Shown here: in pieces, positions 36,160 to 46,582 of the stretch
How positions within the stretch are numbered: position 1 is the first letter of the stretch
Layout of the letters: each line of letters opens with the position of its first letter
Source: Bifiguratus adelaidae
Taxonomy: Eukaryota > Mucoromycota > Endogonomycetes > Endogonales
Length of the DNA stretch: 64,000 bases
Assembly: GCA_002261195.1 (NCBI GenBank)
Contig: MVBO01000059.1
Location: 1-64,000 of the forward strand
Reading direction: 5' to 3'
Made by a program: the position numbers and the translations under genes
The notes under the pieces: generated by a model
What the model was told of the DNA's origin: nothing
Databases searched by the model: none
Seen by the model: only the letters and a program-made list of their open reading frames with translations

Positions 36160-38459
36160 ATGCGTCGCATCAGGCCTTGTGAATATTGCCGTTCTCTCAA
36201 GAAGAAGTGCTCTTTGGAGTGCCCTTGCGAAAGGTATGGCAGAGTAAGACGAGACTCTTGATTAACACGTTTGCTAGATGTTTGCGTCTAGGTGTGGAAT
36301 GTGTTTATACCAACTACAAAGCCGGGATTGATCCCGATTACGAGAGCACGCTACGGCAGGTAGAGTTGCTCAAGAGCATCGACCAGCTTGAAGATCAGCT
36401 GGAGTCGTTGGAACGGGTATGCTTGTCGGAATCAATGTACGCGAACACCACGGTGGCGGTGATTCCTTCAAAACGACGCAAGAGTGTATACGTGATACCG
36501 ACAGAGGACAGCGACTTTTCTCCCCTCTCTGAAGAAACAGACATCTCTTCGAGTGAGGATGAGAACCAAACTCATGTGGAATGGCGCATCATTCCAACTC
36601 AGTCTGGCTATGGTTTCATCACCAATATTCACACTATAGAGGACCTCATGAAACAACTTTCCAACATACATCGACTGCCACATATACGGAAACCATTCAA
36701 AATCCCGTTTGCCTCCACATCCGACAATGGATATTATGTGAGGAGGAACACGGATCCCTGGTGGGGTGTCCTGCGCAGGGAGTCCATTGACCTTGTCACC
36801 AAGATGAAAACAGATAGCGGAAATGGTAATGATAACAATCTCATTTCAAACGGTAATGGAAGTGGACAATACGGCTACGATTCCAAATTGTCAATGGTGC
36901 CGGTGTTTTGCAGCCTGCAGACCGCCAAACTTGAGAAGGAAATGGAAACGGATGACGACTGTCTCATGGACGAAGGAGAGCAAAACATCTTTCGCAAAGC
37001 CTTGGCAGACGCTGGTTCTTCACTCATGTCCTCGCTTAGTCCGGTGCGGCTCATTGTCTATCATCTTATCCGCAACTTCTTTCATTGTCATAACAGTCGC
37101 TACTTCCCCGTCTTCCATCAGCGTTATTTCTTCAAGACATTCTATGACGCAGGAGATCCTCTGCAATCACCTGTCGTCATCGCTTTGACGGCACTCACTA
37201 CCGCATTGCGGTGCAAACATGTGTTTGAGTTTCTGCCCAGGACGGAGGCGCGCAAGATCGGTATCATGGCGTTTGATCATGCCCGGGAACTTTTGCGAGA
37301 TTGCTTCGACAGTGAAGACTTCTCGACGTTTGCCGCCTACTCTCTGCTAGCACATTATGAGGTGGCTTCCATGAATCCTATCGATTCATACACATTTTTC
37401 GAGATGGCAGGTCGCTTAGCGCATATACTTGCGCCAAGATATGCTCGAGAGAAGAAGGAACTGCTGGAGAGCAGTCAACACAACGAAGAAAAATTACAAG
37501 AGATCGAAAGCTTCAAGAGACTCGAAGTCTACAGCTTTGCGGTCGCTAGTGAAAATCGTTTTGTTCTGTATGTTCACAAGGTACACGTTCCACCGGATCT
37601 TATCATCCACAAATCCATCGCATATGATCTTCTCGGTCCACCAGCGCCCATGCCAGATGAAAACCTTTCTCCCCAACTTTTCAAATTTGTCGAGTTATAT
37701 ATAAGTCTGCGACTTCTCGGCCAAAAGCTATTATTTGACTGGATTGCCGACAAGCCTCAGGTTCCAAGCACGATGGTTTCGCAAAGCAATCAAGAGCTTT
37801 TGGACTGGTATCGAGCATTGCCCAAAGACATGCAGCTACCAAATCCACTATTTCAACCCATCGACAGAGAAGAGCACAGGAAATGCATCAAGGATCCAAA
37901 ATACTATCCCTTCAATCTACGTCTCGCTGTAAGGCTGTATACGGTTTGGTTGGCCCTCCATGAGCAATTCCTGCCTGATCTACCCGACGAGATCTACCCG
38001 CGACATGCAGACGGCAGCACCATTGATCCTCGCAAAGGTCTCAACACTGTCGAGAGTCAAGCCATCGACATTTGTTTTAACGCGTCATGTATGATTTTGG
38101 ATCTGTTTGAAGCGATCGCTTGGGCAGATTCCTGCCATATGGGCTGGGCGTACAATGTGTGGTCCTGGGACTTCTTGGGATGGATGATTCGATTTCATGG
38201 ACCAGATCGAGAACGCGCCATGTACCGCCTCGTACGTAGTCTGGAGATTTCAGGCAGGATGAAGGCGCAGATGTTGGAGGATGAGGCAGCCGGTGGTCGC
38301 GATCCACAAGCACTCATGAAAGACTGGCCTGATCTGGATCAGGTCGTGGCGAAGAAGAAGGCTGTGTTGGAAGGTCTAAACAATGAAGAGTTGGGCAAGA
38401 TGCTCAAGAAGTTTCTATTTCATTCGTATAGTAATCTCGCTTTCATTCAGCTCAAGTAG
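36160..38459 (+). CDS. Zn2Cys6 (Gal4-type) transcription factor with fungal_trans domain
   Basis: 751 aa; exons 36160-36233 and 36278-38459. The zinc cluster CEYCRSLKKKC...CERCLRLGVEC is right at the N-terminus, spaced C-X2-C-X6-C-X5-C-X2-C-X6-C, and is split by the 44-nt intron. A coiled-coil-like segment (RQVELLKSIDQLEDQLESLE) follows, suited to dimerisation. The middle domain (about residues 280-560: FHCHNSRYFPVFHQRYFF, KIGIMAFDHARELLRDCF, LAHYEVASMNP) matches the fungal-specific transcription-factor domain. The frame without splicing starts in the wrong phase for the cysteines, so the short first exon is required. Target genes cannot be read from the sequence. Confidence 0.9.
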
Positions 38460-38519
38460 GGTTATATCTTGTAAATTATACGACATTACGTGTGGATTTC
38501 GCATTAAAAGCTGTACAAA

Positions 38520-39868
38520 TCAGTCAAACACCTTGGTACGCACCATGAGGCTGGACAATTCGTAAATAAGGTCAGCAGCAGCAAATGAGGTAGGTTGGGC
38601 TTGAGTGTCATAGGCGGGAGCCACTTCGACAATATCAGCGCCCACCTAGGCAGAGTCGAGTAAGCTCATAATGCCTGCATAACTTGCACGTAGACCTACC
38701 AGCTTAACGCCATCCAATCCGCGCAAAATAGCACGCAACTCCCGCGTCTGCAATCCACCCGTCTCTGGTGTACCAGTCTATCATTGACTGTCAATAGCGT
38801 CACCCACAAGCTTACAGACAATACACTTACCGCTGGTGCGAAGGCAGGGTCAAGGACGTCAATATCAATCGACACATAAACCAGCGGATCCTCTTCACTC
38901 TTGATAAAATCCCGCATCTTTTGGATCATGCCATCCACACCCAACGCAAAGATATCGTTGGCCTTCACCACATTGAACCCTAGCTGACGATCCTTGACAA
39001 AATCCTCTTGGTCATAGAGATTTGATCGGATGCCGACATGTAGAGAGGTACCATTGGTGGTCAGACCTTCCTTGGCGGCATGATAGAGGGGATTACCGTG
39101 TGTAAAGACATTGGGTTCTCGTAAGCCGTAGAGTTCAGGCGCCCAGGTGTCCAAATGCGAGTCAAAATGGATGACGGAGATGGGTCGTCCGTAGGTTTTG
39201 CGTAGCGCTCGAAGGATAGGCAAGAGGACCGTGTGGTCGCCTCCGAGGGTGATGATACGGGGTGGGTTCGGCTTTTGGTCGTGAATGGGGTCGGAGGCGT
39301 TGTTACCCCGTTCCAAGTTGTGCGTTGTGTAGGCTTCGATGGTTTCGATGGCGAGAAAGGTATCGAAGGGCGTCACAGGCACGTCTCCACAATCGGTTAG
39401 TTTGGCCCAGGTGAGAAAGGGATTGACCTTGAGCTCGGGATTGTAACCCTAGGGTTCGCTGAGTTTTGGCGGTGGTTCTGGTACATGTTTACGGCTTACC
39501 TTGATTCTCTTGGAACCTTCCCGGATGCCTGAAGGTCCAAAGCGGGCGCCTGGCCGAAAACTGACTCCCATATCAAAGGGAACGCCCATCACCGCGATAT
39601 CATAATCATGTGTCGCTGTTTCGGCCCAGCAGTCGCCATAAGGAAGATGCGCAAAGGTGCCAATACCCGCAAAGTTGGGATTGTACATGTTACCGACCGA
39701 AACATACTTGCGGGCCTCTGCTCGAGCACGCTCTATCGGTGTTGGTGAATCAAGATCGATATCGGGAACCTTTTGAGGTGGATGAAAGATAGCCTGGTTA
39801 TCAAATGTGGCTTCATAGGCGAACACGGCCACGCAAGCACCCAGTAGAGCAGCAGCGACAAACTTCAT
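38520..39868 (-). CDS. secreted agmatinase/arginase-family ureohydrolase
   Basis: Mn2+ hydrolase of the ureohydrolase family. Seen: signal peptide (MKFVAAALLGACVAVFA), GVPFDMGVSFRPGARFGPSG, ITLGGDHTVLLP (metal His), HFDSHLDTW (DxHxD metal motif), VYVSIDIDVLDPAFAPA (second DxD) and the C-terminal VGADIVEVAP. GVSFRPGARFGP favours agmatinase over arginase. At least three introns split the 3' part (residues TGTPETGGLQTRELR fall in a short exon). The clear signal peptide predicts export, unlike cytosolic arginase. It could act on guanidino compounds outside the cell or in the vacuole. Confidence 0.9.
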
Positions 39869-39894
39869 GATGGGGAGAAGCGACGGAAAGGCGA

Positions 39895-39905
39895 GGCTTT
39901 TATAC
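39895..39905 (-). promoter_or_regulatory. TATA box of the agmatinase gene
   Basis: GTATAAAAGCC on the minus strand, about 30 bases before the start codon. Confidence 0.55.
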
Positions 39906-40108
39906 TTTTTCACACTTGAGGCATTTTTTGGCAACGTCAAGCCGAACATCTCAAAAAGGGAATTCCTCGAAATGGTACTCATTGGTAAGGCCAAAGTACA
40001 GGGACAAAGGGGATGATCGAGGCATATTACAAATCTCACATTGACATGGACTGAGAAGGAGCAAGATTCGGTCTACTAGAAACATGTGTCGCAAATTGTT
40101 GGTTGTAC

Positions 40109-41190
40109 TTAACCTGAAATATCGATCAGCACCGGTATGACAAGAGAGGGTCAACAATACATACAAGCACAGTTGCCGGCATTAGGATTGGTTGGTCTGG
40201 TCAAATCGACGCCCCGACTCGCGCCAGCAGCATTCTTTGCCCGAGTGTTGTCGGCGAGCTGGTCAAGGGGCATTCTTTTGGCTGAAGCGGAAGGTACCGC
40301 GTCAATACTGATTAAATCGGGGAAAACATCACCTACCGATCGTAGTGAATAATTCCGTGACATTTTGCGCTGTCTTGGCTGAGGTTTCGAAAAATATCAG
40401 GCCGGCCTCATCGGCATATGCTTGCGCTGTCTTGAAAAGCGTAGAGAATCAATGCAAGTCCGATGCATTACTGGCTCTTACTTACCGAACTCTCTACGGC
40501 TCTTCGCGCTTCCAAGTCACTCTTGTTTCCAGCCAATGCAATGACAATGTTCTGATCGGCTTGTCGTTGCAATTCATTGACCCATGATTTCGCTTTATCA
40601 AGTGACGCCTATACCACAGCATGAGTCGTTGAGCATCAACAATTGCAGTGGTCTACTCACCGGCTGTGTGATATCGTATACAACTACAGCACAGTTTGCA
40701 TTCCTATAATACATTGGCGCCAAACTCTTGTACCGTTCTTGCCCGGCAGTGTCCCTATGGAATGTTGGCATCAAATATAACGAAACAATTGCCCTAGACT
40801 TACCATATTTCAAACTTTACAGTTGTGTTATCGTCTAAAGCAATCGTTTGTGCAAGAAAAGCAGCTACAAATGCCCACGGTTAGCAACACAGCTGTCGGC
40901 CTCAAGTCATCCTTGGCGTCACACCTACCACCAATGGTGCTTTCTCTATACTCGTCAAAGTGATCCTTGACAAAGCGCATTACAAGGCTAAGCATCACGG
41001 TGAGTCCGAGCTGCATCATACCCTGAATAGAGTCATACTTACCTTGACTTGCCTACAGCTGACTCGCCTATCATACGAGAAGTTTAGCCAGAACACTATC
41101 CCACAGCAATGGTGACCCGTACTTACCCAGCAATACAAGCTTGAACTGATAGGTCTTGTTTGTGGGAGCAGTGGCAGCTTGTCGAGACAT
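40109..41190 (-). CDS. VPS21: Rab5-class GTPase (Vps21/Ypt5x)
   Basis: Early-endosome small GTPase, about 215 aa in at least seven short exons. Seen: [15 protein letters not shown] (P-loop), ESTIGAAF (switch I), [20 protein letters not shown] (switch II), [13 protein letters not shown]. The REST(I)GAAFLAQT stretch is typical of Rab5. The last intron splits the final cysteine codon. Spliced, the protein ends NCAC, a CXC double-geranylgeranyl site, with TAA at 40111-40109. If the intron is kept, the frame ends CACMYC a few codons later (stop near 40151), losing the terminal CXC. Spliced is the likely functional form. Confidence 0.92.
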
Positions 41191-41521
41191 GGCTTACGAG
41201 CTCAAAAGATAAAAGAGTGCGTCAAGCACTTGCCTGCAAGCATGACTGGTCCATAATGAATTAAATCACTGGCGATTTCGGGCCAAGAATCCAATATGAG
41301 GCCGCTGGCCAATGCAGAGCACTCGTGAAAGGCCTGATACTCCATACCCTCGGATGAACAATACTTTAGGGTGCTCATCATAAAATAAACACATCGAAAG
41401 CTCGATAAGTGCACCACTGGTGGTCGATTTATTGCAATGCTCATCATTGCCCTCATCGGCCTGGAAGAGAGCCTCACACCACCTCCTCGCTCACTCTAAC
41501 ATACAAAAGCTCATAATTTGC
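41191..41521. other. intergenic, promoter of the Rab5 gene
   Basis: Between the Rab5 start and the stop of the next minus-strand gene. A 276-base open frame (41477-41202) has no motif and is not supported. Confidence 0.45.
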
Positions 41522-41894
41522 TCATTGAGACTTTTTGACAGACTCTGGCATGCCGGCTCTGGAGTCTAGGTGAGGAATGTGTTCAACAGTTTTATCTCGG
41601 ATGTTGTGTTGCCGAGGATCGCCGGTGATAGATGTTGGAGGTTCCTGTTTTTCTTGGTGAGGTGAAGCAGAGTTGGGCTTGTCTGATGGAGCATTCGTCG
41701 TGGTGCCTTGTTCTGGAGGTACCCATGTACCGTGGGTTTCCCTTACGGTGAAGGTAAATGTCGTCACCATGACAAGAGGTTCTAGGTACTTACTTTTCAT
41801 ATTCTTTGAGCAGTGGCTGCCAAATGTATACGCCTGTCGCTACGCCAATACCAATCGCGGCAAGCGCAGGTACGTACCTTGATGCCGGTGACAT
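41522..41894 (-). CDS. 106-aa single-pass membrane protein, possibly mitochondrial
   Basis: Exons 41894-41794 and 41741-41522. The N-terminus (MSPASRYVPALAAIGIGVAT then GVYIWQPLLKEYEK) is a hydrophobic anchor flanked by an Arg/Tyr start, the form of small mitochondrial inner-membrane proteins. THGTWVPPEQ follows, then a Pro/Gln/Lys-rich hydrophilic tail ending SVKKSQ. The ATG, signal-anchor, splice sites and codon sum (107 codons) are consistent. I do not recognise the family; small assembly factors are one possibility. Confidence 0.65.
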
Positions 41895-42292
41895 GCTGAG
41901 TCAATGAGGTCAGAAAGGAACACTGTCTCCTTTAGGAAATTGCTCTCCCCATCGAAGCAACGCAAGAAAGCACAGTATGCATTGGTCGTCAAAAGGAGGG
42001 GTGATCAGCCTGCGCGCCTTTTGCTCGTTTTTGAACCCACCAACCATGACAGATCCTTACTAGTGTGATTTCCTGACCATTGGCCGTGGTCGTTGAGTGA
42101 TACTCCTTTCCAGCTGAATTGCTCCAGAGCTTGCATCTTTCAACAACGGATCTTTGTCTTCAATATGTCCGCTCTCACAGAGACTGAATGGATTGATGCG
42201 TCAGGCATTGCACACGGTCGATCAATGCATCAAATCTCGATGGCCAGAATCATCCCACTCCTCAATTCAGGGCATTTGACCAAATTCGTACC
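41895..42292. promoter_or_regulatory. divergent promoter with uORF
   Basis: 398 bases between the small membrane protein (minus) and the RNPS1-like gene (plus). An ATG at 42165 opens a frame that runs past the RNPS1-like start in another phase, ending at 42368. If it is in the transcript it is an overlapping upstream ORF; a 5'UTR intron ending at the CAG near 42270 could remove it. Confidence 0.4.
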
Positions 42293-43142
42293 ATGGCGTA
42301 CTCACCCGAACGTCGAAACATGCGATCACGGTCAAGATCACGCTCATATTCACGAGGCAGAAGTTTGAGCAGAAGCTTGAGTCGCTCACGTAGCCCTCCA
42401 CCTTCGCGTAAACGAGGAGGCGAGAACGATGCACTTTCGAGAACCATTGTTGTGAGCAAACTGACTCGCAACGTGACATTGGGACATTTGGACGAGATCT
42501 TCTCTGTCTATGGTGAGATTGTCCACAAGGATATGCCATTGAACTACAGACGTAAGTGTAGCCATGTCTGCCTCGCTCATGGTTTGCTAAGGTGGTTGAT
42601 CAGTCGGGGTAAATCGAGGGTTTGCTCGTATAGAGTTTGCAACGCGTGAAGGTGCTGAAAAGGCCATTGCGCACATGGATGAGGTAAGAACGGGGCTTAT
42701 ACAGGGGAACAATGTCCTTAACAACACGCGTCAGGGACAATTGGATGGTAACGTTTTGACCATACTGTTTGACAAACCTCGTCGCTCTCCTTCTCCAAGA
42801 CGCCGACGTAAGTATGCCGAAGTTTCCCCAATTACCTGATAGCAATTCTCACGTTCTCACGTAGCACCGCCGCCGCCACGGGCTTATGGACGAGACAGAC
42901 CATTCCGGGGAAATTCATATGTACCCAGAGGCCGATCTCCACCTCGCCGACGATCCTACTACTCCCGCTCACGTTCCCGATCTCCACCTCCACGAAGACG
43001 TCGCTCTTACTCCTCTTTATACTCACGCAGCCGTAGTCGCAGTCGTAGCTACAGCGTCTCGCGCAGCCGAAGCCGATCACGTAGCTACAGTCCCCCACGT
43101 CGTAGTCTGTCGCGCAGCCCTCCCTATCGACGACGCAGTTAG
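42293..43142 (+). CDS. RNPS1-like SR protein (exon-junction-complex/ASAP factor)
   Basis: 229 aa; exons 42293-42551, 42604-42683, 42735-42807, 42865-43142. Seen: N-terminal RS stretch (RSRSRSRSYSRGRSLSRS), one RRM (TIVVSKLTRNVTLGHLDEIF ... VNRGFARIEFATREGAEKAI, AHMDEGQLDG) and a C-terminal Arg/Ser/Pro-rich tail (SRSRSRSPPPRRRRSYS). The RRM reads like human RNPS1 (IGRLTRNVTKDHIMEIFSTY ... AEKALKHMDGGQIDG). RNPS1 sits in the ASAP complex and links splicing to export and decay. Its presence suits a genome with many small introns. A generic SR splicing factor is the alternative. Confidence 0.82.
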
Positions 43143-43565
43143 TCTTCACAAGCGAGCTACGGCAGTTCCTGCCAATTGTACACGAAGCTTGCATCGTGAG
43201 AACACCAATTAAGGTTATCCTCTTGTTTACGATTCCTTGCAAATGCTCCCGTCGGTAATGTAACATTGATACATACATAAAGACTACAAGGTTGGCGACA
43301 TGGTCATGACATGAGTCCTTCATGATAGCTTAAGCCAAGATAATTGATAATGAGGGAGTGGATAAAATCTGCTTTTGTCTGGATCAAATACTAGCTTACA
43401 GACCTTGTGTGAACGGCAGGGCATCATGAAACAACTAGAAAAAGACTACAAGAGCTCTTGCAGCGCTTTGTGCATGGTAAGTGCCCACAGCAGAGTCGGA
43501 CATCATGCGCGCAATCGCTTGTTATTTACATCTGAATACAATTACAGGTTATCTGCGCTCGTTGG
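43143..43565. other. convergent 3' flanks
   Basis: 423 bases between the stops of the RNPS1-like gene (plus) and the SKP1-like gene (minus). No gene or repeat seen. Confidence 0.5.
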
Positions 43566-44312
43566 TTACCATTTTAGTTCCTCCATTGTTTGAGCCAACG
43601 CACTCACAACATCCTCACCGTTCCGAACGCCTTCAAAGCCGAACAAATTCTGTACCTGCTGTGGCGTCTTTTCTTGGGACATCATCATAATCTTCATGGT
43701 GGTCAAATCCAACAATCGATTAATTCCCAAAAAGTGCGAAGCCGCGTTGAGTTCAGTCACCAGTCGAGGTTCGGCCTCTGATGCTGCAAACGAGAATTCC
43801 CAATCGTCAAAGATGTAATCGCCACCGGTTGACCGTATGCTCTCGTCAACCGGTGCAGGCGCATCCTGAAACCGTAGCATATCTGCAGTTGCGTCGAGCA
43901 TACTGGCGGATTGCTGCGTGAGATCGGTAGGTGAAGAGGAGATGGAAGCATCGTCCAGGGTCATGCCTGTTGGTTCGGCTTGCGCCGCTTTACCGGATAT
44001 ATCGGTCGGCATACGCGCATTCTGTTGTTGCTGCGCGAGGCTCATTGTTCTAGCTGATTTGATGAAAGAAGCTGCATTTGCTTCTAGCGACAGCTGCTTT
44101 TGTCGCATGTGAGAGCAAAACTCTAGAGCTAACTGTATTGTTTCTCCTTGAAACGGTGTGTTGGTGATAAGCGTGTCGTGCTTGTCCAGAACCTTAAGTT
44201 TCCTTGCTAATCGGGAACAATGAAGCGCAAGATCATAGTCTATCTGCAGTGAAGCATTCTCGCTGGTTGTGATGTATATCTTTGGTCTCGGCGTCGTAGG
44301 TGACGCGTCCAT
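43566..44312 (-). CDS. divergent SKP1-like protein with a large internal insert
   Basis: 248 aa, no intron. Seen: N-terminal BTB/POZ-like part PKIYITTSENASLQIDYDLA ... DTLITNTPFQGETIQLALEF, CSHM, equivalent to Skp1 IKLQSSDGEIFEVD ... [21 protein letters not shown]; and C-terminal Skp1 helices WEFSFAASEAEPRLVTELNA, ASHFLGINRLLDLTTMKIMM, KTPQQVQNLFG (Skp1 ... [35 protein letters not shown]). Between them about 95 Gln/Ser/Ala-rich residues are inserted where Skp1 has a short loop. Family role: linking F-box proteins to cullin 1. Divergence at the F-box groove suggests an altered partner. Another in-frame ATG at 44360 would add 16 residues. Confidence 0.72.
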   Translation of the reverse strand: MDASPTTPRPKIYITTSENASLQIDYDLALHCSRLARKLKVLDKHDTLITNTPFQGETIQLALEFCSHMRQKQLSLEANAASFIKSARTMSLAQQQQNARMPTDISGKAAQAEPTGMTLDDASISSSPTDLTQQSASMLDATADMLRFQDAPAPVDESIRSTGGDYIFDDWEFSFAASEAEPRLVTELNAASHFLGINRLLDLTTMKIMMMSQEKTPQQVQNLFGFEGVRNGEDVVSALAQTMEELKW

Positions 44313-45031
44313 GGCAAGTGACAAACGGAAGCGATACCTTGTGGCCAAAATTGGCAGCATTCGATGTCGTAAAAGCGCAGTCACATCCAATTTGACGCGT
44401 GAACAGAATGAAGGCTATTGTTTAGACGAGGAAAGGATGCTACTTTCAATTGGATTAAATGCTGGCCCTATAGACATCCAAGCATGGTAAGGTCTACAGG
44501 AAAGATAGAGTAGATTGGGCGTCCAAAAAACCTTTAGTAGCATTAATATGCTCCTAGGTTCAACACTCTCGACGGATGACCGTCCAATTCCAGCAAACAA
44601 TCCAGTCCGAGCATTGATAGTCACGGTTTGGTGTAGATACCATGTACCGTCGAAGGAACGGAGGAGCGAGTAGCTAGTACGGACGCAGCGAAGCGCTTCA
44701 AGAACGAATCGAGTGGAATTACATCGCCTGGAACAAAAGATTGCTCATTTGATGTAAAATTCTGTCACAGAGCTCTCTACGTCTTCACATTGACGGTGAA
44801 GCTTATCTTATTGGATTTTTACTTCTAGCCACGCTTCACGGACAAGGTGCGCTATGAGCGCAATGTCCGGAGCTTCGCCGAGTGCGCTTCATTGTCTCCA
44901 GTCAGCTGGTCGGTGCCATGGCGCGCATTTCTCGGATCCCGGAATGGGCCATCTCGGTGTCGGCATTTCAAGGCGTTCCAATTATAACTGTGCCACTGCA
45001 ACGCTCTCAATGACCTATACCGATTAACGTA
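44313..45031. other. intergenic, no gene seen
   Basis: About 720 bases between the SKP1-like start and the oxidoreductase pseudogene. No motif-bearing frame. Confidence 0.45.
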
Positions 45032-46090
45032 ATGCTAATGAAGGCCGCGTTATTGCTTGAACGCCAACCTACCACTGCCAGTGCAAGAAGTGCCCGAGCC
45101 TCAAGTTACGCTGGGCTCCGTACTCGTCAAGGTTCTCGCTGTGCCTGTAGTCCATTATCACAAGAAGCGATTGCTGGTAAGAGACCTTATCCAATGAGTC
45201 TCCCGATGGTCCCTGGCAGTTCCGCCATTGGTGTTGCCGATACCCGTGAGCTCAAAAAGGGAGACCTCGTCTTTTACGATCCAACGGTTCGCGCTCGCGA
45301 CAATGCGCTTGCTCCACAAACCATTCTGCGAGGCATTCTTACGCCATCGGGTGGCCTCTCGTCAACATCTGGAATTGGAGCTCTGGCGGAAAAGTGCCGA
45401 TTTTCCCATCGATAACTCTGTGGTGGTCCCAAAGGCATTGGGTAAAGATCCTGCCACTTTGACCTACTTCTCAACGCTCTTGGTTGCCTAGAGTGGATTG
45501 GTAACTGGCAGTCTCCAGCCAGGGCAGACCTTATTGCTACTTGGTGCTACGGGTTACTTTGGTTCGCCAGCGCTTATCATTGCACTAGCGATGTGTGCTC
45601 GAAAGGTAATCATCCCTGGCCGCAACAAAGCAAAACTTGATGCCTTGGTGGAAAAGATTGATCATCCTCGGATTATCCCCGTTATGCTTCAGGAAGATGA
45701 AAAATGCAAACATCGCTGCCTCGCAAGCGGCAGTACAAGGAGAGGTTGATTGTGCATTGGAAATTATGGACCATAATGCGCCGGTGTCTATACTACGGGC
45801 TGGCCTGCTGTCACTAAGATCCTTTGGCACTCTGGTATTGAGGAGCGGTAGAAGCGACATGTTGGAGGTCCCTTGGGGTCCAATCATGAGCAGGTATCTG
45901 CAGATCAAAGGCTGCTTCATGTACCCTGAATACGCCCGTCAACGCATTGATAACATGATTGAGGCCGGTTTGATCAAGATCAACTTGTTCATGGTTCCGC
46001 AAACGTTCAGTCTAAATCATATCAATGAAGCCTTGTAATTGGCCGAGGAGCATGGTGGTCCACTAATCAGCACTGTCGTCATGCCATAAC
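45032..46090 (+). pseudogene. zinc-type alcohol dehydrogenase-like (MDR) pseudogene
   Basis: Remains of a medium-chain dehydrogenase/quinone reductase spread over all three plus frames. Pieces in order: PVQEVPEPQVTLGSVLVKVL (about 45075-45150); GKRPYPMSLPMVPGSSAIGV and KGDLVFYDPTVRARDNA (45177-45300); FPIDNSVVVPKALGKDPATL; then after an in-frame TAG at 45489-45491, GQTLLLLGATGYFGSPALII and ARKVIIPGRNKAKLDAL; then in a third frame DCALEIMD ... GCFMYPEYARQRIDNMIEAG and FSLNHINEAL; and a second in-frame TAA near 46036 followed by LAEEHGGPLIS. I count at least four frame changes and two stops. The Rossmann part and the substrate domain were once complete. Codon-level similarity is still strong, so decay is fairly recent. 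Confidence 0.85.
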
Positions 46091-46582
46091 TCTGGTGGCG
46101 TTTGTAATTTATTGCCTAAACATGCCATATTACTATTTTTCATTTCATTGCTTTGGCAAATCCAATGACCATTTGGGCAATCCTAAATTTTAGTGACACG
46201 ACGCCACAATGGCGATATCTTAATCAACCGGCCGCGGTACCGTGCTGCCTGTGTGTGGAGTTGGGATAGCCTGCCTTCACAACCGGGGCATAAAGTATAG
46301 ATTATCAAATCAACTGTTAATGCCATAATTGATTACTTCTTCCATATTCGCCCAAAGCAGCAGGTTTGAAGACAGCAGGATCCATTCGATTACGCATAGC
46401 TTGCGGCCACGTCGTGGAGGATGACTCCGACCACTTGCCTTCCCGGCGACCTGCCATTTTCGGTAATACACCATATATAGCAAGTCACCCGAAAAGGAAA
46501 TGTGCCTTCGGAAGAGAGAACGAAGGTAGGGCAATATAAAGGAGACAAGCCGTCGATGGGTTTGTTTTGCTTCTATTTAACT
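46091..46582. other. intergenic, promoter of the GH3-GNAT gene
   Basis: No gene. A TATA box is listed separately at 46535. Confidence 0.45.
46535..46540 (+). promoter_or_regulatory. TATA box of the GH3-GNAT gene
   Basis: CAATATAAAGG. Transcription would start about 30 bases on, which favours the ATG at 46583 over the one at 46556. Confidence 0.45.

Noticed and set aside
41202-41477. 91-codon minus-strand frame upstream of the Rab5 stop neighbour
   Set aside because: No motif; lies in a short intergenic region between two clear genes.
42886-43212. His/Asp/Val-rich plus-strand frame
   Set aside because: Alternative frame of the RS domain of the RNPS1-like gene; RS codon repeats make all frames open.
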